Positions 53,701-64,000 of a stretch of DNA of 64,000 nt are shown piece by piece; the first letter of the stretch is position 1; each line of letters starts with the position of its first letter. The stretch spans positions 1 through 64,000 of the forward strand of contig NW_027018133.1 of NCBI RefSeq assembly GCF_032854445.1, written 5' to 3'. The notes beneath the pieces were generated by a model, which searched no databases, was not told where the DNA came from, and saw nothing but the letters and a program-made list of their open reading frames with translations. The translations under genes and the position numbers were made by a program. The DNA is from Liolophura sinensis. Lineage: Eukaryota > Mollusca > Polyplacophora > Chitonida > Chitonidae.

Positions 53701-54526
53701 AACAATTTAAAAATCCGTCGATCCTTAAAATTTTAGCCAAACATAGGAAATTAATTAGAAGAGGTAAAGATATTATATTCTGTTGGATACCATGTCATAT
53801 TGGTATCCATGGAAACACAGTCGCAGACAGGGAGGGGCAAAAAAACCCATATCTAAGATTAAAATCCCGTATACTGATTTTAAGTGTAATATTCTTAAAT
53901 ATATTCCTCGCTTTTGGCAGGGTGAATATAACTTGCAGGTCCATAATAAACTGCATGCTATTTATCCTGTCATTGGCTATCATTCTTATACTCCTTGGCA
54001 TGTTTCGTAGAGACCAAGTAGTTTTAACAAGATGCTGTGGTCGGCATTCTCGCCTAATACACAATTTTATCCTGGAAGGGAGCAGTGCTCCCGAGTGTGT
54101 TGGATGTAATGCCCAATACGGCATCAGACATATCCTTGTTGACTGTGTACACTTTGTTTATATTCCGAAAAGATTCTACACGGTCAACTCTATATTTGAC
54201 TTATTGGACAGCGTGGCTGGCGATGCTGTCATTGATTACTTAAAATATATTGGTTTATATTATAAGATATAACTCATTTTACATTATTTCTTGTTTATAT
54301 ATATACATTAGAATTTTAAGAAATGATTGTGGTTTTCAAGTTTTAACGGAGGTTTGGTTGTTTTAACGGATTTTAAACACGCTTGTCCTTTTTATTTGAT
54401 TTATAGGTTCACCTTCTCTTCTTGAAGACCCTATACTGATTTACAGATTACTACATGTTCTTGCCACGATATGGCTGAAAAATTGCCGATGTGGCGTAAA
54501 GCCATAATCATTCATTCATTCATTCA
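50735..54526 (+). mobile_element. LINE A, plus-strand copy
   Basis: Starts in the ORF1 C-terminus (about 50755, ERLSKALETLSNLL) and ends with the family's 3' UTR phrase atggctgaaaaattgccg and an (attc)n tail at 54506-54526. Contains endonuclease, RT, RNase H and C-terminal remnants in order, with internal deletions. The pair of LINE A copies on opposite strands flanks the Polinton and LINE B. Confidence 0.87.
50949..54272 (+). pseudogene. LINE A ORF2 (endonuclease-RT-RNase H), broken
   Basis: ATG 50949, just overlapping the basic ORF1 tail (RSPSRSPKKRRPRSK-like, about 50875-50925). Endonuclease start SALCLQETH (about 51030). After frame changes and a deletion, RT: NNYRPIALTSCVCKTMERM (about 52145), the GFRQGRST region damaged by a stop, then 52404-53027 with motif B-like MGVPQSSILSPTRFS and the catalytic YVDDFLICY (near 52625). 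53467-54272 has RNase H (YTDW... where TDGS is expected; FSAEARAILLAL) and the C-terminal CVGCNAQYGIRHILVDC. Multiple stops and a mutated first RNase H motif: inactive. Confidence 0.85.
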
Positions 54527-55052
54527 GACGCTCATGTTATAGTGAATGTGATCAAAAGAGTTGTGTAACATTTTTAACAGGTCACATGATAGAGTTGAAG
54601 TTTTTCTACCTTGAGAGATAGAACATTTCGAACTTGAAACTCCCATATTGTATCATGTGACTTGTGAAAAATATAAGGCAACTTTTGTTGACATTAATAT
54701 ACTGATCACCTGTCTCACCCTGTTCCACAGGCACGAATAACACCTATCTCCTTTAGAAACTTTTCAAGTTCACAAACGTTCGGCTCTTCAGTTTTCTCTA
54801 TCGTTCGTCAAATCTAAATTACTTTCTGTGAAACGTTTTTCAAACGCCCATGGTATAGTAAAAGTTCGAAAGTTTACTTGTCAGGTCTACAAATTAAGTA
54901 TATACCTGGAAAAGCACCTTGCACCCGCCGGTCATACAAAAATCCATAATCCTTCTCAAAATTTTCACTGATCACAGAGAAACCTGCATCCATGGTCTAT
55001 TTCTTTCATATTTGCTGTCAAAATTGCCTTTAGGCAGTCACATGTAACAATG
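54527..55052. other. No recognised content
   Basis: AT-rich spacer between the LINE A tail and a family 2 SINE. Confidence 0.4.
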
Positions 55053-55385
55053 TCCCCGATGGCTCAGTTGGTAGTGCGCCCGCTTCTGGGGAGGTAGATC
55101 CTGGGCCAATCCTGGGTCGGGTCACCCTTGAGACCTTAAAATAGGAAGTTGTAACTTCCTCGCTTGGCGTTCAGTATGAAGGGGATAGTGCAACGACTGG
55201 TTGACCCGTATGAATACAATGGCACCAGATAAAAGAACGGTGGAAATCCGTCCTGCAACAAGGAGGCACATTACACGTACATGCACGCTAATTATTCCTT
55301 CGTCGTCATATGACTGGAAAATTGTTAAGTACGACGTTAAACACTAAGCGATACGAAGACTTCATAATTATTCAAAAGCAAGTTG
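55053..55385 (+). mobile_element. tRNA-derived SINE (family 2), near full length
   Basis: Plus strand: tRNA-like head tccccgatggctcagttgg (A box) with a B-box region near 55106-55125 (ggccaatcctgggtcgg), body ccttcgtcgtcatatgactg and end acgttaaacactaagcg. Matches 18206-18520 inverted. Confidence 0.88.
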
Positions 55386-55904
55386 CATGCTGGGAAGTGG
55401 GCATGGAGAGTAACTTGTTTTACAATAGCTGCACCAACAAACGTTTAGAACAAACTCGACGCAATAAAAGCAGTCTCTGCGAATAGACTAAATCGATTTC
55501 ATGTCCTGACATCCATCTTTAAATCCATACTGACGTGAGATCATATACTACAAAAGATAAAATGAAATTCATTTTTTAAGGTTATATTATCCTAAAACGT
55601 CTAAATAATTTCACGTATGGCACTCTCAGAAACAGGATTTACAGTAAAGTCGATACCTGTTTCGCTAACTGGGATCGCCCTATGTCAGAACATGTTGGAC
55701 TCCGTCCAATATCTTAGTGTCGAAATCTAGCTTATTTAATTTAACATTATGAATTTAAAACAGTATTCTGACGTCATTTGCCTTGCATGAATATGAACTT
55801 CAAACATACCCATGTGTAGAGCTTGTGTTGTTACGTGTCACTAACTAGAGGCAATTTTGGTAGTGAAAGTGATGTTACAGACCGCTGAATATAGGCGACT
55901 GGTT

Positions 55905-56230
55905 AAAACAAATAGACTATATTAACAAGATATTACGTAACCAACAACATTACAAAAATACAGTTATAACATCCGGCCTACTGCGCAGAGAAGTTTAAGA
56001 TACCAGTACATGAAATTATTTATTTGTGTGTATGCTGATTCATGTAGTCCTGTTGAGTCGTCAAACTGTCATGGCATCACTTCCTGGCGAGTTGAATAAT
56101 CTGCGCAGTGTCGACGGTTCTGTGCTTACGAGTCGTCAGGTGCTTATTAATACCTGTCGTCACATCATACGCTCGAGAAAACCATCAGATAAATCATAGA
56201 TCAACACTATCAGATGAGCGATATGTTTTG
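55905..56230. repeat. Dispersed repeat R3, copy 3
   Basis: Aligned with 12965-13205 and 14610-14870. Confidence 0.65.
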
Positions 56231-56882
56231 ATTTAATCGGTAAAAATCGGCAAAAGGGGTCTTTTAAGCTTCGTCCTGCGGACCTGGGGCTTTTGGGGGA
56301 CCTGAGGCTGTTTCTTAATGGCGTTGTAACGTACGTTACGCCGGCCTAATCACCATGACGTCGTATACTGACGGCATACGTTGCCTTGGCATTTGCGACC
56401 GGCGTAATATTACGACCCATTTGAGAAACAGCCCCCCGGGCCGACTTGCACGAAGCCTTCTTAACGTGAAGAGCACGTAACTACCATGGCTACCAGCACT
56501 AGGCTTACGTCGCCACGGTAGTTACAAGCTCTTAAGTTTAAGAACACTTCGTGCAAGTCGACCCTGGGAATGAAAATGTTGACCGATTTACCGAGTAGGT
56601 CCAGTTCAGAGTTAAGGCCTATTGCCGCGGTGTGTTTTTAGCATCTCCGTAAGGTCTTCTGATATTTGGGTATGTTAACTCGTTAACTAGGGAGCAATAG
56701 ACTTTTAGTGTCGTCTGTTCGCACTTTTAACTGCATGATACAAAATGATCGCATTTCCAGTTATTCCGCTTATTCTTCTACTCGATGTGGCTCAGAACTA
56801 GTCGGTACGCAAGGGCATCGTTAATATTCGTACGGCCAATTCCTTATAATCCTGTATTTGCTCTGCACAATAACCATGTACA

Positions 56883-57320
56883 GAGGCTTCCGTGGTTAGC
56901 GCGCTAGCGCCACGTCCAGCTCATGCGGGCTTCCTCTTGGTATTTATTTATTTATTTATTTGATTGGTGTTTTACGCCGTACTCAAGAATATTTCACTTG
57001 TACGACGGCGGTCAGCATTATGGTGGGTGGAAACCGGTCATAGCCCGGGGGAAACCCACGACCATCCGCAGGTTGCTGGCAGACCTTCCCACTTACAGCC
57101 GGAGAGGAAACCAGCATGAGCTGGACTTGAACTCACAGCGACCGCATTAGTGGCTTCCTCTTGGTCGTAATTGGGAAGGTCTGGCAAAAACCTGCGGATG
57201 GTCGTGGGTTTCCCCCGGATCTGCCCCGTTTCCTCCTACCATAATACTGGCTGCCTTCGTATAAGTGAAGTATTATTGAGTACAGCGAAAAACACCAATC
57301 AAATAAATCAAATAAATAAC
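56883..57320 (+). mobile_element. SINE family 1 (outer), split by another SINE
   Basis: Plus-strand SINE whose head is at 56883-56940 (internally deleted tRNA part, agaggcttccgtggttagc) and whose body/tail resumes at 57152 and ends gaaaaacaccaatcaaataaa near 57320. Confidence 0.88.
56941..57151 (-). mobile_element. SINE family 1 (inner), inserted in the outer SINE
   Basis: Minus-strand copy with (atttattt) tail at 56941-56961, truncated in the tRNA head near 57151. Flanked by a perfect 13 bp duplication ggcttcctcttgg (56928-56940 and 57152-57164) of the outer SINE. Confidence 0.92.
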
Positions 57321-58149
57321 CATGTACGAGATATCAATGAATTAGTTTGGTCTTTACCACTTTAACCACCTTAACATGGGCTAACTAAAACTTAGGATTT
57401 ACCAGTGCTAATGTACACTTCGCTGCCTGAAAAATGCTCTGTGCAATACATTTTATCGGATGCGTTGAACGACGATCGCAAATGGTTGCCTCCGGTGTCA
57501 CGTGTAACAGTTTGACTAGCTCGAAAACTGGAAATGCCGGATAAATCCTTTGCGATCTGAACAAGGAAATTTTGCCGAATGACCTATGCCAGGCATTTTA
57601 TCCGGTGCACTGACCCCGCAAGATACTCAGAAAAGGTGACCCCTGCCAAATATCGGCATTGTAGAATGCGAAGACAAAATCATTGGAGGTACATGATAAA
57701 TCAACAGCTTTTAGAACAAGTACTCTGTAGAAGAGGAAATGACGGGTATCAATCATTTTATCCACAGCGTTGAATTACCTCCAAATCTGCCTACATTAAG
57801 GCCTGGGTTAGCTCAGTCACATCAGGAACTTTATAAATTGCAAGATATCTGAACAAGTGTATGTTTTAAAAGTGTATTTTATCCAAAACCGTTTATTTCG
57901 TCAGACACTCCGATAGTTCAGTTTTACATTACACACATCATGCTCGTAGAGTAAAACGGCTTATTTTGACAAATGTGAGATCAAGAATGATCAAGAAAAA
58001 ACAACTACACTCGTTCAAAAAAGTTTTTGCGCATTCAATTTCGCAGAATGTTAAAAACGTTTGAACGAAAGAAACTGTACAAGTACAGCCTACATTAATA
58101 TTCGTTAAAGTCGACCTCTGAACGCATAGTGGTCGCTTGACGCCAGAGA

Positions 58150-58850
58150 ATACTTTACGACGTAGGGATCGTCTGCGCTCTGAATGAGTAGCGACGCCGG
58201 CGCAAGATGGGTGGATTTGTATGACACATCTCAGAAACAGGAGTCAATCAACCGTAGAAACCACTCGAATCATTCCAGACAATAGTGGTATAAACCCACA
58301 ACAAGGTGGAGTTGGTCTGCGGGAGATTGAATTGCGCGTACGCCGTACTGCGTTACACCCGTTGTTGACGCGACAACATCGTCAAGGAAAGTAGCAGTGA
58401 TGTAGACAGCACGTCAGACGCCGTGCATCCTGGTGGCAAAATGTACTGTTTACGAAGGGATCTCGGGTCAGCAATGGTGTGGGGATGTTTCACGCTTCGC
58501 CACCGTACTCCTCTCGTTCATGTTGAAGGTAACTTGAAAGCTGGAGGTTAACAGGACCAGTTCCGTCAGCTCGATGTCCCGACGTCACGGCCGAGGATGA
58601 CATTTCAGCATGACAATGCTTGTCCCCATACAGCTCGGGTCAAGATGAGTTATGGATGAAAGCAACTTTTATGTGGACCATTGACCTGCAAATTTACCTG
58701 ATTTGGTACCTATTGGGCACGTTTGGAACGCAATGGGCCGATGCTTGAATCTACAGCGACGCCAGCCCCAACACGTTGACGAAATGGCTAGAAACCTAAC
58801 AAGGATCCGACATGAAAACAAGATGGATTATGCATTCGAAAATAAAAGAA
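58150..58850 (+). pseudogene. Second Tc1-like transposase remnant
   Basis: Broken plus-strand frames: LRVRRTALHPLLTRQHRQG near 58340-58400, SAMVWGCFTLRHRTPLVHVEG near 58470-58530, MTFQHDNACPHTARV near 58600-58640 with the second catalytic Asp, and the degraded PIGHVWNAMGRCL near 58703. Several stops. It differs from the element at 3276; terminal repeats not found. Confidence 0.85.
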
Positions 58851-59059
58851 CGATATATTTATATCCATACACAGTTACTTTGTTGACTGAGTATATCCTC
58901 TCTAAAGTCAGGATAAATGATATAACTGAATGCCTCCAACCCCTCCATTAACCAGTATTATTTCATGTACCTGTTGGGAAACATTTTGATCCAGCGGTTA
59001 GTGACTGTCACATATGACATATAACCTTTCCCACTGTGATTTTGACAGACTAGTTATGT

Positions 59060-62000
59060 GTGACTGCAAAATATCTTAGAACACATTATGTGTCAGTACA
59101 AAAGAGATTAGAAAACATTATGTGTCAGTACGAAAGAGGTTAGAAAACATTATGTGTCAGTACAAAAGAGATTAGAAAACATTATGTGTCAGTACAAAAG
59201 AGATTAGAAAACATTATGTGTCAGTACAAAAGAGCTTAGAAAACATTATGTATCAGTACGAAAGAGATTTGAAAACATTATGTGTCAGTACGAAAGAGAT
59301 TAGAAAACATTATGTATCAGTACGAAAGAGGTTAGAAAACAGTATGTGTCAGTACAAAAGAGATTAGAAAACATTATGTGTCAGTACAAAAGAGATTAGA
59401 AAACATTATGTATCAGTACGAAATAGATTAGAAAACATTATGTGTCAGTACGAAAGAGATTAGAAAACATTATGTATCAGTACAAAAGAGATTAGAAAAC
59501 ATTATGTGTCAGTACAAAAGAGATTAGAAAACATTATGTATCAGTACGAAAGAGGTTAGAAAACAGTATGTGTCAGTACAAAAGAGATTAGAAAACATTA
59601 TGTGTCAGTACAAAAGAGATTAGAAAACATTATGTGTCAGTACGAAATAGATTAGAAAACATTATGTGTCAGTACAAAAGAGATTAGAAAACATTATGTG
59701 TCAGTACAAAAGAGATTAGAAAACATTATGTGTCAGTACAAAAGAGATTAGAAAACATTATGTGTCAGTACAAAAGAGGTTAGAAAACATTATGTGTCAG
59801 TACAAAAGAGATTCGAAAACATTATGTGTCAGTACAAAAGAGATTAGAAAACATTATGTATCAGTACGAAAGAGATTAGAAAACATTATGTGTCAGTACG
59901 AAAGAGGTTAGAAAACATTATATGTCAGTACAAAAGAGCTTAGAAAACATTATGTATCAGTACGATAGAGATTAGAAAACATTATGTATCAGTACAAAAG
60001 AGATTAAAAAACATTATGTATCAGTACGAAAGAGCTTAGAAAACATTATGTATCAGTACAAAAGAGATTAGAAAACATTATGTGTCAGTACAAAAGAGAT
60101 TAGAAAACATTATGTGTCAGTACGAAAGAGGTTAGAAAACATTATGTGTCAGTACGAAAGAAATTAGAAAACATTATGTGTCAGTACGAAAGAGCTTAAA
60201 AAACATTATGTATCAGTACAAAAGAGATTAGAAAACATTTTGTGTCAGTAAAAAAGAGATTAGAAAACATTATGTGTCAGTACAAAAGAGATTAGAAAAC
60301 ATTATGTGTCAGTACAAAAGAGATTAGAAAACATTATGTGTCAGTACAAAAGAGCTTAGAAAACATTATGTATCAGTACGAAAGAGCTTAGAAAACATTA
60401 TGTATCAGTACGAAAGAGATTAGAAAACATTATGTATCAGTACGAAGAGATTAGAAAACATTATGTATCAGTACGAAAGAGCTTAGAAAACATTATGTAT
60501 CAGTACAAAAGAGATTAGAAAACATTATGTGTCAGTACAAAAGAGATTAGAAAACATTATGTGTCAGTACGAAAGAGGTTAGAAAACATTATGTGTCAGT
60601 ACGAAAGAGATTAGAAAACATTATGTGTCAGTACAAAAGAGCTTAAAAAACATTATGTATCAGTACGAAAGAGATTAGAAAACATTTTGTGTCAGTACAA
60701 AAGAGATTAGAAAACATTATGTGTCAGTACAAAAGAGATAAGAAAACATTATGTGTCAGTACAAAAGAGATTAGAAAACATTATGTGTCAGTACGAAAGA
60801 GGTTAGAAAACATTATGTGTCAGTACGAAAGAGATTAGAAAACATTATGTGTCAGTACGAAAGAGCTTAAAAAACATTATGTATCAGTACAAAAGAGATT
60901 AGAAAACATTTTGTGTCAGTAAAAAAGAGATTAGAAAACATTATGTGTCAGTACAAAAGAGATTAGAAAACATTATGTGTCAGTACAAAAGAGATTAGAA
61001 AACATTATGTGTCAGTACAAAAGAGCTTAGAAAACATTATGTATCAGTACGAAAGAGCTTAGAAAACATTATGTATCAGTACGAAAGAGATTAGAAAACA
61101 TTATGTATCAGTACGAAAGAGATTAGAAAACATTATGTATCAGTACGAAAGAGCTTAGAAAACATTATGTATCAGTACAAAAGAGATTAGAAAACATTAT
61201 GTGTCAGTACAAAAGAGATTAGAAAACATTATGTGTCAGTACGAAAGAGGTTAGAAAACATTATGTGTCAGTACGAAAGAGATTAGAAAACATTATGTGT
61301 CAGTACAAAAGAGCTTAAAAAACATTATGTATCAGTACGAAAGAGATTAGAAAACATTTTGTGTCAGTACAAAAGAGATTAGAAAACATTATGTGTCAGT
61401 ACAAAAGAGATAAGAAAACATTATGTGTCAGTACAAAAGAGCTTAGAAAACATTATGTATCAGTACGAAAGAGATTAGAAAACATTATGTATCAGTACAA
61501 AAGAGATTAGAAAACATTATGTATCAGTACGAAAGAGGTTAGAAAACATTATGTATCAGTACGAAAGAGATTAGAAAACATTATGTATCAGTACAAAAGA
61601 GATTAGAAAACATTATGTGTCAGTACAAAAGAGATTAGAAAACATTATGTGTCAGTACAAAAGAGCTTAGAAAACATTATGTATCAGTACGAAAGAGCTT
61701 AGAAAACATTATGTATCAGTACGAAAGAGATTAGAAAACATTATGTATCAGTACGAAAGAGATTAGAAAACATTATGTATCAGTACGAAAGAGCTTAGAA
61801 AACATTATGTATCAGTACAAAAGAGGTTAGAAAACATTATGTATCAGTACGAAAGAGATTAGAAAACATTATGTATCAGTACAAAAGAGAATAGAAAACA
61901 TTATGTATCAGTACGAAAGAGAATAGAAAACATTATGTATCAGTACGAAAGAGATTAGAAAACATTATGTGTCAGTACAAAAGAGATTAGAAAACATTAT

Positions 62001-62390
62001 GTATCAATACAAAAAAGATTAGAAAACATTATGTTTCAGTACGAAAGAGATTAGAAAACGTTATGTGTCAGTACAAAAGAGCTTACGAAACATTACGTGT
62101 CGGCAAAAATGAGCATGGACAACACTATGTTTCAGTGGAGAAGATCTTGTAAAACATTACGTGCCAGAGCAAAAGAGTTTAGAAAACGTGTCAGTACAAA
62201 GGAGCTTACAACTCAATATGTGTCAATGAAAAAGACCTTATAACACATTATCTGTCAGTACAAATGGGCGTAGATAACATTATGCTTCAGTACAAAAAAG
62301 GTTAGAAAACATTATGTGTCAGCATAAAAGAATATACACAACATTATTTGTCAGTACTAAAGAGCTTAGAAAACATTACGTGTCAATGAA
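59060..62390 (+). repeat. Minisatellite array, 32 bp unit, about 100 copies
   Basis: Unit of 32 bp: ttagaaaacattatgtgtca followed by gtacaaaagaga. Variant positions recur: g/a in tgtgtca/tgtatca, a/g in acaaa/acgaa, and gagatt/gagctt/gaggtt. The core (about 59070-62070) is homogeneous; units decay from about 62080 to 62390, as expected when unequal exchange homogenises the centre. Related decayed units occur at 20900-21200. Confidence 0.97.
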
Positions 62391-62972
62391 TGAGTATGGC
62401 TTAACGCCATGCAAATGTCGTGGCGAGAGCAAGTTGAAAACACAAGGCGGTGATTGGCTTTCGATATGATGATAAACATAAAAACGAAACAAAAACGTTT
62501 GCACATGTTTAAAATCAGACAAGAAAAATCAAAACAGTTAAAACTCGAAAACCACGAGGTTTTTTAAAAAGTTTATATAAAATATATAAAACAGCCCGCA
62601 TGCGCTGAACTCACAGCGACGGCTTTGGTGTGAGGTTCCTGTGTCATTAAGCTGCGCTAGCGTGCTAACCAACTGAGCCACGGAGGCTTCAATAGGATAA
62701 CTAAAGTTTATATTTTATACTACAGTCAATGGCCCTCAAGTATTATATGACAACATCACCTGCAATGTTGTGAAACAAATCATATACGGAGTTGGCTGTG
62801 TAGGGTCTTCGCCGAACATGGGCAAGGTCTACACAGTCAACCAGGATATGTTTGATGCCGCGTTCAACTTCACACTCAACACACTATGGACAGTGCCCCC
62901 ATCAAGAATAAAATTGTGAGTTGGACGAGAATGTCCAATACGACACCGCGTTATAACTACTTGGCCTCTGCG
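62386..62972 (-). mobile_element. LINE A, 3' end fragment
   Basis: Minus strand: tail aatgaatg at 62386-62395 adjoining the minisatellite, 3' UTR, C-terminal coding remnant (tcaaccaggatatgtttgat, tacttggcctctgcg). Interrupted by a SINE head fragment (62598-62693) and cut by the LTR at 62973. Confidence 0.85.
62598..62693 (-). mobile_element. SINE family 1 fragment (tRNA-like head)
   Basis: Reverse complement begins agcctccgtggctcagttgg (right edge 62693) and runs into the B-box region near 62612. The body is missing. Confidence 0.85.
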
Positions 62973-63968
62973 TGTTACGGTATTGAAAACAGCAACAGAA
63001 AACAGACTCAGTGACTCAATATTACAATGTAAACAATGCTTTATATATAAAATGAGACGTACAGTTTTACAGACAGTTCAACAACAACAACATAAAAAAC
63101 ATACACATCAGTATTACCGGTCTTTAAAAGTTTCCAGTTCACCTTTGCATCCCAAGGAACGTGTTCCAGGAGGTCCAACGTAAAGACCATGGGATAAACA
63201 CACAATTCACAAATTGTCCCAGTCAGGTATTTCGCTAGGTTAGCGAACGCAGTACACAGGTTACACAGAACTGGAACAGTCAAGCCTTTGAATGACGTCA
63301 CACCCGCAGAGCACAACACAGGGTAAATACAGGCATGGAGGTATAATCCACTTTAGAACAGTCACAGCGCCCGCAGAAACTCACAAACGAGCCGTTCAGA
63401 GACGTAGAGTAATGTCACCTTGTGGCAGAACGAACGTCCTCTGCAAAACTGAAAACTTCAGTTTAGAGTCCTTGGCGACCTTGTCGGTCAGGTGAGGTCA
63501 GCGTGTTAAACAAATTACACAGTCAACACTGTATAATCATAATAAAGATCCGAACACCAATAAACGTGACTTCCGCAGAAATTCACATAAACCAGACATC
63601 AGTACTACTGTGGTACACAAACGGTGCCGGCATAAAAATCTGTCCTCCCAAATGAAACTGGCATCACCAGCTCATATCAATATAATGGACTCGATACGAG
63701 AGCATCGCACACTCTCCTGGCTCCCAGTGGATGCAGCAAAAATACCTCCCCTCTGCACAGAAAACACGGCTTATATACGCTCCAGGTGGATTCAACTATT
63801 TTTAGACACAGAATTAACAGCCAATGAACAGCCAGTTAAATAAACAGAGCATTGAACAAGGTGCTTTCCATCAGGTCCGCGCTGTACATATATAATAGGG
63901 CCTGTTATGCTTTCACAAAGGTCCGCAGACTAACAGTACATGAAAACGTTAAATAGTCATACATAACA
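62973..63968 (+). mobile_element. LTR, second copy, likely 5' LTR of an element leaving the window
   Basis: 996 bp, from tgttacgg to cataaca, nearly identical to the solo LTR at 16951-17962 apart from small indels. The left flank is ctgcg in LINE A; the right flank does not repeat it, and 63969-64000 (cccccacccttcaggg...) is probably the start of the internal region. It interrupts LINE A. Confidence 0.85.
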
Positions 63969-64000
63969 CCCCCACCCTTCAGGGAAAGAAAGTTTTGCAT

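Larger units (their letters stand above)
55386..58000. repeat. Old segmental duplication, copy 2
   Basis: Collinear with 13740-18640 but without R1, the solo LTR and the family 2 SINE seen there. It carries instead a nested pair of family 1 SINEs at 56883-57320. No gene recognised. Includes an R3 copy at 55905-56230. Confidence 0.75.

Noticed and set aside
59060-62390. CRISPR array
   Set aside because: Units are directly adjacent 32 bp tandem copies without unique spacers, in a eukaryotic context: a minisatellite.

Overview
The window is intergenic, repeat-dominated DNA from an animal nuclear genome, and a marine mollusc is the best guess. The basis is the mix of elements: Jockey-like LINEs with an (ATTC)n tail, two tRNA-derived SINE families that I associate from memory with gastropods and bivalves, BEL/Pao and Tc1 remnants, and a Polinton/Maverick. 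I recognise no conventional host gene. Every family call is from reading the sequence and from memory; no database was searched.

Layout. 1-6036: two old copies of one Jockey-like LINE (family A, minus strand), broken up by a SINE, a ~400 bp dispersed repeat (here called R1) and a Tc1-like transposon. 6037-9470: nothing recognised. 9474-12320: an unusual inverted-repeat cluster, then a decayed BEL/Pao retrotransposon. 13740-18640: one copy of an old segmental duplication whose second copy is at 55385-58000. Copy 1 carries a 1012 bp solo LTR with a 5 bp target duplication. 18860-20240: LINE A, ORF1 and endonuclease. 20900-21200: a decayed outlier of the minisatellite. 24618-26301: two SINEs. 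27206-33085: the most complete LINE A copy.

33484 to about 47960 is the centrepiece: a Polinton/Maverick, a virus-like transposon related to adintoviruses, visibly richer in G+C than its surroundings and inserted in an R1 copy. In order it holds a Cys-rich protein (+), protein-primed DNA polymerase B (+), integrase (-), four small conserved Polinton proteins (-), FtsK/HerA-type packaging ATPase (-), double jelly-roll major capsid protein (-), a coiled-coil membrane protein (+), a C-terminally anchored protein of unknown role (-), a very short gene (-), penton-like minor capsid protein (+), an unknown probable structural protein (+) and a two-TM protein (+). Replication, integration, packaging and capsid functions are all represented, but almost every gene carries frameshifts or stops, the polymerase exonuclease I motif is missing, and I found neither a protease nor a right terminal inverted repeat. 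It is therefore a decayed provirus-like element, unless the indels are assembly errors.

48415-50553 is a different, 5'-truncated LINE (family B) with an intact 699-codon RT/RNase H frame and a perfect 11 bp target duplication. 50735-54526 is a plus-strand LINE A copy. 56883-57320 is a SINE inserted into a SINE. 59060-62390 is a minisatellite array of 32 bp units with a 672 bp higher-order repeat. The window ends in a second copy of the LTR (62973-63968), probably the 5' LTR of an element running off the edge.
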